Shown here: piece by piece, positions 1 to 5,589 of the stretch
Layout of the letters: the number at the start of each line of letters is the position of its first letter
Numbering within the stretch: position 1 is the first letter of the stretch
Source: Bacilli bacterium
GTDB taxonomy: Bacteria > Bacillota_I > Bacilli_A > RFN20 > CAG-826
Length of the DNA: 8,879 nucleotides
Reading direction: 5' to 3'
Assembly: GCA_017619815.1 (NCBI GenBank)
Contig: JAFZRR010000009.1
Location: 1 to 8,879 of the forward strand
Made by a program: the position numbers and the translations under genes
Notes under the pieces: generated by a model
Seen by the model: only the letters and a program-made list of their open reading frames with translations
The model's database searches: none
What the model was told of the DNA's origin: nothing

Positions 1-573
1 AAATTCCCATTTTCCTTCGTAACCTTGTTTGGCGCTTCTTTTGGATAGTAAATATGTTTCACCATTTGAAATACAAGCACCAACAACATTTAATGTAGGT
101 ATGGAACCCGAAGTGACATAATCTTTTAGTTTATCTTTTGGAATCGGCGCAAATGCATCTAAGAAAGTAAGCGGGAATTTAACCACCTTTCTGATGTGAC
201 CGGATTGATCAAGTTCATTATCGAAATAATATGGTTCGTCTAAAGAAACGCGCCCATAATATATGAATTCATTTTTCTTATAAACAAGGAACATGTGAAC
301 ATCGGTGTTGTCTTGCTTTGCATCAACCAACCTTTTGTTTCCAAATGTAATTGTTTGATCTCCAATTTGGCCCATGCCGGTATAGTAGATCTTCCCGTTT
401 CTTAGTTCATCTTCATAGATCTTATCTTTTGTGTGTTTGCTGATAAGAACCAGAGTGTTGGTGGATTTTGTATAGACCATTCCCTGGCCATATTGAAATG
501 CACCGTTGTTAAAAATTTCAATTAAGTCAACCAATTGATAGGTTTTGTACAGTTTTAAATCTAATGTATCCAT
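1..573 (-). CDS. SRA-like (ScoMcrA type) domain fused to Nudix hydrolase, partial at the left edge
   Basis: The first 191 residues are present; the C-terminus lies outside the window. Residues about 7-135 look like the SRA-like domain of ScoMcrA-type restriction enzymes. Markers are a GMVYTKSTNTLVLIS segment (31-45), YTGMGQIGDQ (64-73), DVHMFLVY (91-98), YYGRVSL (105-111) and GHIRKVVKFPL (125-135). From residue 161 a second domain begins (LNVVGACISNGETYLLSKRS, then GKWEF at the edge). This is the opening of a MutT-like Nudix domain; the Nudix box itself should lie just beyond the edge. SRA domains read modified bases in DNA and Nudix enzymes cleave nucleoside diphosphate linkages, so a role in modified nucleotides or DNA is inferred, not shown. 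The ATG at 573 is preceded by an in-frame stop 12 bases upstream and has no clear Shine-Dalgarno sequence. Only about 7 of 18 leucines use TTA, and CTG, CCG, AGG and CGC occur, unlike the operon genes, which suggests transfer. Confidence 0.8.
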   Translation of the reverse strand, partial: MDTLDLKLYKTYQLVDLIEIFNNGAFQYGQGMVYTKSTNTLVLISKHTKDKIYEDELRNGKIYYTGMGQIGDQTITFGNKRLVDAKQDNTDVHMFLVYKKNEFIYYGRVSLDEPYYFDNELDQSGHIRKVVKFPLTFLDAFAPIPKDKLKDYVTSGSIPTLNVVGACISNGETYLLSKRSAKQGYEGKWEF

Positions 574-594
574 ATAAGCAGCTTAGCAGCTTAT
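574..594. repeat. Imperfect 21-bp palindrome with tandem AGCAGCTT repeats at a start codon
   Basis: The 8-mer AGCAGCTT occurs twice head to tail (577-584 and 585-592). The block is also an imperfect inverted repeat centred on base 584, with ten arm positions and one mismatch (A580 against A588). It directly abuts the start codon of the SRA-Nudix gene (573, minus strand), where a ribosome binding site would be expected. It could be an operator or a small RNA hairpin limiting translation. Function is unproven. Confidence 0.45.
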
Positions 595-610
595 AGATCC
601 GAGATCAAAC

Positions 611-641
611 AATAAAAAGAAAACCACCTTTATTTAGGTGG
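611..641 (-). terminator. Rho-independent terminator of the LysR gene
   Basis: Bases 624-629 (CCACCT) pair with 636-641 (AGGTGG) around a 6-base loop. On the minus strand the stem is followed by a T-rich tract (complement of 611-623). The hairpin begins 4 bases past the LysR stop codon (646-648). It separates that gene from the downstream SRA-Nudix gene, which therefore probably has its own promoter or depends on read-through. No convincing promoter is visible in 574-623. Confidence 0.85.
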
Positions 642-645
642 CCTT

Positions 646-1530
646 TTATTTAACACTTTCTAAGATAGCTTTTTTGACCTCACGTATTTGTTTGGAATAA
701 AAGCTATTTTTTCTTGATACAAATGATATATGTCTAATTGGCATTTCTTCCAAGAGATTAACTTTGAAGCATGTTCCTTTAGATATATGTTGTTCAGCAA
801 TTTCTTCTGGAACAAATGTGAGACCACAGTCATTTTCCACAAGGGGGATTAACATAGAACTGCTATCGATTTCATATTCTGGTTTTATTTTGACACCTTG
901 TTTATTTAAGAAAGAATCAACATGTTCTCTAAATTGCATTTCTTTATTTAAAAAGATAAATGGATAGTTAACTAATTTCTTAATAGATATAGGACCATTA
1001 ATCTTTGATTTATAACTAATAGGGGCCACAAGGATGTTATGGATCTTAAATACATCTTTGATTTCTAATTCTTCACTCACCTTGTATGGAGTGGTGATAA
1101 AAGCAAAATCAATTGTCCCATCTTCTACCTTATGAAGAAGATTACTAGAAGAATCTGTATATATTCTCACTTTAATATGAGAGTATTTATTTTTTAATTC
1201 TTCAAGAATCTTAAATAAGAAACATTCTAATGATGTTGCTGTCGCACCGATATGAATCGTGGTTTCTTTTAACGCATCCGCGGAAATATCCGCTTCAACT
1301 TTTTCTAATTGTTTAAAAGGAGTTTTGATACTTTCGTATAATCTATTTCCTTCTCTAGTTAAAATAACTCCATTCTTTGAACGGAAAAATAAAGTAGTGT
1401 TATATTCCTTTTCAATATTAGAAATAATTCTCGATACTGCGGGTTGAGTAACATCTAACTCTTTCGCCGCCATCGAGATATTTTGATGTTTTGCCACGGT
1501 GTAAAACACCTTCATATATGTATAATTCAT
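646..1530 (-). CDS. LysR-family transcriptional regulator
   Basis: This 294-residue protein has the usual LysR length and layout. Residues 1-62 form the winged helix-turn-helix (NISMAAKELDVTQPAVSRII, then LFFRSKNGVILTREG). Residues about 90-290 form the effector-binding domain, opening with TTIHIGATATSLECFLFKIL and containing the typical DGTIDFAFI strand. Such proteins bind DNA as tetramers and switch adjacent genes in response to a small metabolite. It is transcribed divergently from the lipoprotein operon 120 bases away, so that operon, ending in malic enzyme as far as seen, is the natural candidate target; this is inferred from position. The ATG at 1530 gives a complete N-terminal helix. 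A second ATG five codons in would also be possible. No strong ribosome binding site is seen. The effector cannot be told from sequence. Confidence 0.95.
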   Translation of the reverse strand: MNYTYMKVFYTVAKHQNISMAAKELDVTQPAVSRIISNIEKEYNTTLFFRSKNGVILTREGNRLYESIKTPFKQLEKVEADISADALKETTIHIGATATSLECFLFKILEELKNKYSHIKVRIYTDSSSNLLHKVEDGTIDFAFITTPYKVSEELEIKDVFKIHNILVAPISYKSKINGPISIKKLVNYPFIFLNKEMQFREHVDSFLNKQGVKIKPEYEIDSSSMLIPLVENDCGLTFVPEEIAEQHISKGTCFKVNLLEEMPIRHISFVSRKNSFYSKQIREVKKAILESVK

Positions 1531-1539
1531 ATATTAAGT

Positions 1540-1560
1540 ATATCAATTTGTTATAGATAT
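1540..1560. promoter_or_regulatory. Candidate LysR operator (ATATC-N11-GATAT dyad)
   Basis: A perfect 5+5 inverted repeat (1540-1544 and 1556-1560) with an 11-base spacer lies 10 bases upstream of the lysR start codon. LysR regulators usually bind interrupted dyads in the divergent region next to their own gene and autoregulate. The spacing is not the classic T-N11-A, and the DNA here is so AT-rich that chance dyads are common. Confidence 0.25.
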
Positions 1561-1604
1561 ATACCAAAATATTTTATTTTTTTAATATCATTTATTGTTC
1601 AAAA

Positions 1605-1610
1605 TATAAT
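1605..1610 (+). promoter_or_regulatory. Candidate -10 box (TATAAT) of the lipoprotein operon
   Basis: A perfect TATAAT lies in the 119-base divergent intergenic region (1531-1649). The matching -35 is poor (TTTAAT at 1581-1586, 18-base spacer). If used, transcription would begin near 1617, leaving only about 8 bases before the ATG at 1625 and so an almost leaderless mRNA. The only Shine-Dalgarno-like bases are GAG at 1612-1614. Background AT content makes this uncertain. Confidence 0.3.
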
Positions 1611-1624
1611 CGAGATATATTTAT

Positions 1625-1649
1625 ATGAAAAAAAAGTAAACTAGTTTAT
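1625..1649 (+). other. Out-of-frame start: ATG plus A8 homopolymer before a lipoprotein signal peptide
   Basis: ATG at 1625 is followed by eight A's (1628-1635), then GTAAAC, so as written it encodes only MKKK and a stop (1637-1639). With seven A's the same ATG would read MKKSKLVYLLLSASC and continue straight into the downstream open frame, ending in lipobox LSSC. That is a textbook lipoprotein signal peptide with its lysines. The A8 run is therefore either a slippery or phase-variable tract, a disabling mutation, or a sequencing error. Confidence 0.7.
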
Positions 1650-2861
1650 TTGCTTTTGTCCGCTTCATGTGTTTTCGCTTTGTCTTCATGTACGGACAAA
1701 AACCAAAGCAATCCTTCTTATGACGGAAGAGAATTTGATATTTCTATTAACCAAGACAAAAGCTTAATCGCTAAAAGTACAAAAGATGGTTTTTCTTATA
1801 ACTTAGAAATAACCGGTGCAGGAACAGCGATTGATTATAAGAAAAAAGAAGAAGCTCCTTGGTATCCACTTAGTAAAAAGATTAATAAAGTAACAATTAA
1901 TGAAGGTATTGAAAATATCGGTGATTATTTCTTTACCTCTTTAACGTTAGATTATTATTTATTACCTTCTACAGTTTTATCTGTGGGTGATCATTCATTT
2001 AATAGTGACGCAATCATCTATACCTATGGTGGTCTTATCAATAATATCGATAACGCAGTCTATTACTATAGTGAAACTAAACCAACTGGTCCAGGTAATT
2101 ATTTCCATATTGAAGATGGTGAACCCACAATATGGGTATATGTTCCTGGAAAAGTATCATTCTTATTTATCGGAAATAGTTTCACATATAGAGGTGTTAA
2201 TACATCTGAAACCAATCCTGCAGAAGTTCCTGCTGATTTTGAAAAGATTGCAAAGAACTTAGGGATAGATGTGGAAGTTGACGCTGTATATAAGGGAAGT
2301 CATTCTTTAACCAAGTTTGCGGATAAGACAGATGAATATGGTGCAATCGTGGAAGAAAAGTTAACCACGAATAAATACGACTATGTAATATTACAAGAAC
2401 AATCAACCACCCCAATTAATAACTACAGTACATTTTTAGCGGCAGTTAAAAAGTTAAAAGCCCGTATTGACGCTACACAAACAAATTGTAAGACAGTTTT
2501 ATATGAAACATGGGGAACTCCATATAATGTCGGACAAGATCCTCAAACCTATGGCGCCACTGTTGGTGCTATGGAAGCAAAACTAAGAACCGCATATCAA
2601 AATGCTGGTGAAGAAAGTGGATGCCCAGTTAACTATGTTGGTAAAGCTTTTACATATACATATGAAAATTATTCTTCTATAGGCATATATGCAGATGATA
2701 ACCGTCACCAAAATGGTTATGGTGCATATCTATCTGCAGCATGCCATGTGAGAAGTATCTTTAAGATGAAAGTCAGTAATTGTACTGAATATAGAAGCGA
2801 TTTATCACTCAATCAAAATAGCTGTAAAACACTTTTAGGTGTTGCAGATACAATTTGTTAA
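1650..2861 (+). CDS. Lipoprotein with BspA-like repeat segment and SGNH/GDSL hydrolase domain (DUF4886-like)
   Basis: The open frame as given begins at TTG 1650, inside a lipoprotein signal peptide (lipobox LSSC, Cys14 in this numbering); the natural start is probably the ATG at 1625, put out of frame by an A8 run. Residues about 48-115 resemble BspA-type leucine-rich repeats (ITGAGTAIDY, APWYPL, VTINEGIENIGDYFF, LPSTVLSVGDHSF). From about 168 the protein is an SGNH-like hydrolase: FIGNSFTYRG carries the candidate nucleophile Ser177, VILQEQS (246-252) is a conserved block, and DDNRHQNGYG (349-358) supplies the DxxH pair Asp350/His353. DUF4886-type proteins share these blocks. An extracellular, membrane-anchored esterase or deacetylase, perhaps on glycans, is inferred; the substrate is unknown. 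It is the first gene of the operon, followed by the next lipoprotein after 33 bases. Confidence 0.8.
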   Translation: MLLSASCVFALSSCTDKNQSNPSYDGREFDISINQDKSLIAKSTKDGFSYNLEITGAGTAIDYKKKEEAPWYPLSKKINKVTINEGIENIGDYFFTSLTLDYYLLPSTVLSVGDHSFNSDAIIYTYGGLINNIDNAVYYYSETKPTGPGNYFHIEDGEPTIWVYVPGKVSFLFIGNSFTYRGVNTSETNPAEVPADFEKIAKNLGIDVEVDAVYKGSHSLTKFADKTDEYGAIVEEKLTTNKYDYVILQEQSTTPINNYSTFLAAVKKLKARIDATQTNCKTVLYETWGTPYNVGQDPQTYGATVGAMEAKLRTAYQNAGEESGCPVNYVGKAFTYTYENYSSIGIYADDNRHQNGYGAYLSAACHVRSIFKMKVSNCTEYRSDLSLNQNSCKTLLGVADTIC

Positions 2862-2881
2862 TTGTTTCTTTTTTAAGATCG

Positions 2882-2888
2882 AAAGGAG
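2882..2888 (+). promoter_or_regulatory. Strong ribosome binding site (AAAGGAG)
   Basis: AAAGGAG lies 6 bases before the ATG at 2895 and fixes that start. It is the best Shine-Dalgarno sequence in the window, so the repeat lipoprotein may be the most highly translated product of the operon. Confidence 0.85.
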
Positions 2889-2894
2889 ATAGAT

Positions 2895-4760
2895 ATGAAA
2901 AAGAAATTCTTATCACTATTAGGAATTGCTTGTTTCTCACTCATTATCGGTGTGAGTGGATGTAACAACAAATCCAATCCATCTGATGGAGGCGGAGATG
3001 TCGAACCAATTCAAAAGACTTGGACAGTAGCTTTTGAAGTTGATGGTGCGAGATATCAAACACTCAAAGTCAAAGATGGTGAACACATTACACAAACTGT
3101 TGCTGATCCAACAAAAGAAGGATACGTCTTCTCTGGTTGGTATGAAGGAACAGAACTCGTCGACTTAGCGGAATATGTCGTTACGAAAAATGTCACATTT
3201 GTCGCTCATTTTGATGAAAACACTGGTCCAGTTCTTAGTGTTGATGATGTCAAAGAAGCTGGAAAAACTTATTATCTAGTCTTTGGCTGGTGGGAAGTTA
3301 ACGATCCAGATGATCCAACCAAAGTAACAAGTTATTTAACCAAAGATACAGTCAGACTGTTCTATGGAAATATGATTAAGTACTTAAAATTAAAAACACC
3401 TGCCGCAACAGATGCAGAAATAGCTAATATTCAATTTAGAAATTATTCATCTGCTAAGGTTGCTGAAATGGGTGCAGCCATTAATGCTGACGGTGATGTT
3501 GATATCATTATCGGTGTTGGGGCGAATATCAAAACTGGTGGTGGTGTTGATTATTATGATAGATTCCAAACACCAATGGGTACAAAACCTGAAACAAGAT
3601 ATGTTGTTGCTCCAACAGTAGCAACAGACTTGGGAAAAGAAACATTCAATTGGTTGAAAGATACTGATGCGGGTAAAGCTGCGTTCCTTAGAGAATTAAC
3701 CGATGCCGAAATCGAAGCGTCTTTAACACCAGAAGAAATTAACTTAGCAGTTACAGTTCATGGCGATACAAATGTGACAACCACATTAACCGATAAAGAT
3801 ACTACAGTCACCATGCCAGAATTTACTGCACCAGATGGAAAGAGATTTGCAGGTTTTGCTTTAACTGCAGATGGTGAAGTCGTATTAACAAGCACAATAT
3901 TAAAATATGATGACCTCAAAGACTTAGTTGCAGATGGTGCAAATACATTAGATTTATACGTTGTTTATGAAGATATTCCAGTTGTTGCTGAAGATTTAAT
4001 CGTTTATATCCAACTCAACTCTGGATTAAAAGAAGTCGAAGCAAAATTATTAGAAGCTAGATTCAACGAAACAGTAACTGATAAAAATATTAAGTTTGAA
4101 ACTGTTAGTGGTAATGCAAGCGCATTTACAACTGCAGTTAATGAAGCAGGCAATGTTGACGTTGCGATTGGTGGTGGAAACCCAGTTAACAGTCATTCTG
4201 CACACGAACAAGGCCCAGCCGCTACAGCGGGTGCCAAACACTTTGCGGATAATAGTAGAAGAATTTGTATTGAAAGTACTGTTCACCCAGATCATTTAAC
4301 TTTAGCCAAAACATTCTATGATTTCGTGGTTGCGGAAGCTCCTGAATTCGAATTACATGTTGCTTTCTGGCCAAAAGGTGGAGATTGGGTTACAGAAACA
4401 GAAGAAAACCAATTAAAAGATAGCATTCAAGCACAAGTTAAAAACTATATGAATGTTACCTCTACAGAAACATTATTAGACAAATACAACATCGTTATTA
4501 CATTTGTAGATGTCGCAGGAACAAAGGTTGCTAATTTAGGCGCTGATACATTAGCGTTAAGAGATGGCAAAGGTACAGACTTATTAATTGGTTGTGGCGA
4601 TAACGTGACAACAACTGGTGGAATAACCGTTGTTGAAAAGAAAGTTATTCCAACCACAATCGTTGATGCAGGTAGACAAGTTGCTTTAGTAAGAGAACAC
4701 TTCTTAGCGAGAAATGTTTATGAAGTCGTCTTTGCTGAAGTAGAAGCACCAACTGAATAA
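2895..4760 (+). CDS. Lipoprotein with InlB-like module and three copies of a binding-protein-like domain
   Basis: I do not recognise a named family for this 621-residue protein. It has a lipoprotein signal peptide (MKKKFLSLLG, lipobox VSGC, Cys23), a Gly/Asp-rich linker, then an InlB/Listeria-Bacteroides type repeat at about 42-108 (PTKEGYVFSGWYEGTEL). Three copies of an about 115-140 residue alpha/beta domain follow: about 125-264, 367-480 and 485-615. Each opens with a strand (YYLVFGWWE, LIVYIQLNSG, FELHVAFWP), has a long helix, an I-x-F type strand, another helix, then a signature strand and glycine loop: DVDIIIGVGANIKTGGG (201-217), NVDVAIGGGNPVNSHS (420-435), GTDLLIGCGDNVTTTGG (560-576). 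A second InlB-like segment (about 282-360) lies between copies 1 and 2. The strand order resembles one lobe of a type 2 periplasmic binding protein, so extracellular ligand binding is inferred. No permease or ATPase gene is adjacent. Confidence 0.85.
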   Translation: MKKKFLSLLGIACFSLIIGVSGCNNKSNPSDGGGDVEPIQKTWTVAFEVDGARYQTLKVKDGEHITQTVADPTKEGYVFSGWYEGTELVDLAEYVVTKNVTFVAHFDENTGPVLSVDDVKEAGKTYYLVFGWWEVNDPDDPTKVTSYLTKDTVRLFYGNMIKYLKLKTPAATDAEIANIQFRNYSSAKVAEMGAAINADGDVDIIIGVGANIKTGGGVDYYDRFQTPMGTKPETRYVVAPTVATDLGKETFNWLKDTDAGKAAFLRELTDAEIEASLTPEEINLAVTVHGDTNVTTTLTDKDTTVTMPEFTAPDGKRFAGFALTADGEVVLTSTILKYDDLKDLVADGANTLDLYVVYEDIPVVAEDLIVYIQLNSGLKEVEAKLLEARFNETVTDKNIKFETVSGNASAFTTAVNEAGNVDVAIGGGNPVNSHSAHEQGPAATAGAKHFADNSRRICIESTVHPDHLTLAKTFYDFVVAEAPEFELHVAFWPKGGDWVTETEENQLKDSIQAQVKNYMNVTSTETLLDKYNIVITFVDVAGTKVANLGADTLALRDGKGTDLLIGCGDNVTTTGGITVVEKKVIPTTIVDAGRQVALVREHFLARNVYEVVFAEVEAPTE

Positions 4761-4779
4761 ACAATAAAAGGTACAGCTT

Positions 4780-5586
4780 ATGAAAAGTAAGAAAATCTTA
4801 CTAGTGATTTTAGGGGCAAGCTTAACGACAGGCTTGCTCTCCGGCTGTGTCTTTAAATCACTAGAAAAAGAACTAAATGTCGTATTTATGAATGAAGGCG
4901 CTGTTGTTGATAGCGGTACCGTTACTCAATTCAAAAATATAAAATCACCAGTTATCGCTGATTCATATATTCCAACCGATTACCGATTCTTAGGTTGGAC
5001 ATGTTATAGCGAGAACCAATTAGATTTAACTAACGCGACACATTTTAAAACACAATATATCGGTGGTGGACGTATGGTTCACTATATGGATATTGAAAAG
5101 TTTGCGGTTAATTCCACAGTTACTTGCCAAGCTTTAATTATGCATAAAGATGATATTCCAAAGGATTATCACTATGTTGTCTTAGCTTGGTATGACAAAG
5201 CTGCGAACAGTGGTCTTAACCAAGATAAGATGGATGGATATGAAACAATGTTTAAATCTTATCTATCTAACCAAGGTATTTCTCAAGAAGATATCAATTC
5301 TGTAGTCTTTAGAGGATACGCCGGTAATGTCGGTCCAACCACAGGACAAATCTTATATGATGACGATGTCGACATCATGCTTGGTTGGGGTAGTGTCAGT
5401 AATATCACCACAACTGGATCCATTCCAGAATCAATGATTTTACAATCAGAATCCTATCCAATCGTTTATAACGGTGAAACTAAGAATAGATATATCCATC
5501 GTTTAACAGATTCAGAAGGTTCCTTGAAACTCATGGAATACTTATTAAGTGCTGAATCGACAAGTTATTTCAATCCGGGGGCATAG
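4780..5586 (+). CDS. Lipoprotein with one copy of the same binding-protein-like domain
   Basis: This 268-residue protein starts with a lipoprotein signal peptide (MKSKKILLVILG, lipobox LSGC, Cys23). Residues about 33-123 look like a diverged InlB-like beta module (DYRFLGWTCYSENQLDLTN). Residues about 130-265 match the repeated domain of the preceding gene: opening strand HYVVLAWYDKA, a long helix (MDGYETMFKSYLSNQG), strand INSVVFRGYAG, then DVDIMLGWGSVSNITTTGS (196-214), and a terminal helix (GSLKLMEYLLSAES) like GKETFNWLKDTDAG upstream. It is a shorter paralogue, probably a partner or duplicate. The start at 4780 follows AAAGG at 4767-4771. Its TAG stop is 3 bases before the next gene's ATG, which implies translational coupling to the membrane hydrolase. 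The ligand is unknown. Confidence 0.83.
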   Translation: MKSKKILLVILGASLTTGLLSGCVFKSLEKELNVVFMNEGAVVDSGTVTQFKNIKSPVIADSYIPTDYRFLGWTCYSENQLDLTNATHFKTQYIGGGRMVHYMDIEKFAVNSTVTCQALIMHKDDIPKDYHYVVLAWYDKAANSGLNQDKMDGYETMFKSYLSNQGISQEDINSVVFRGYAGNVGPTTGQILYDDDVDIMLGWGSVSNITTTGSIPESMILQSESYPIVYNGETKNRYIHRLTDSEGSLKLMEYLLSAESTSYFNPGA

Positions 5587-5589
5587 AAT

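Noticed and set aside
764..1447. Small plus-strand open frames inside the LysR gene
   Set aside because: They lie antisense to a well-supported LysR protein, lack ribosome binding sites and show no recognisable domain.
1625..1639. Four-codon micro-ORF (MKKK-stop) as a regulatory leader peptide
   Set aside because: The downstream frame continues a perfect signal peptide if one A is removed, so a frame disruption of the lipoprotein start explains it better than a leader peptide.
2862..2894. Terminator in the T-rich gap between the first two lipoprotein genes
   Set aside because: The T run has no preceding hairpin stem, and a strong ribosome binding site follows directly.
4050..4657. Minus-strand and frame-shifted open frames inside the repeat lipoprotein gene
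   Set aside because: They overlap the repeated-domain coding region, have low-complexity composition typical of shadow frames, and have no start signals.
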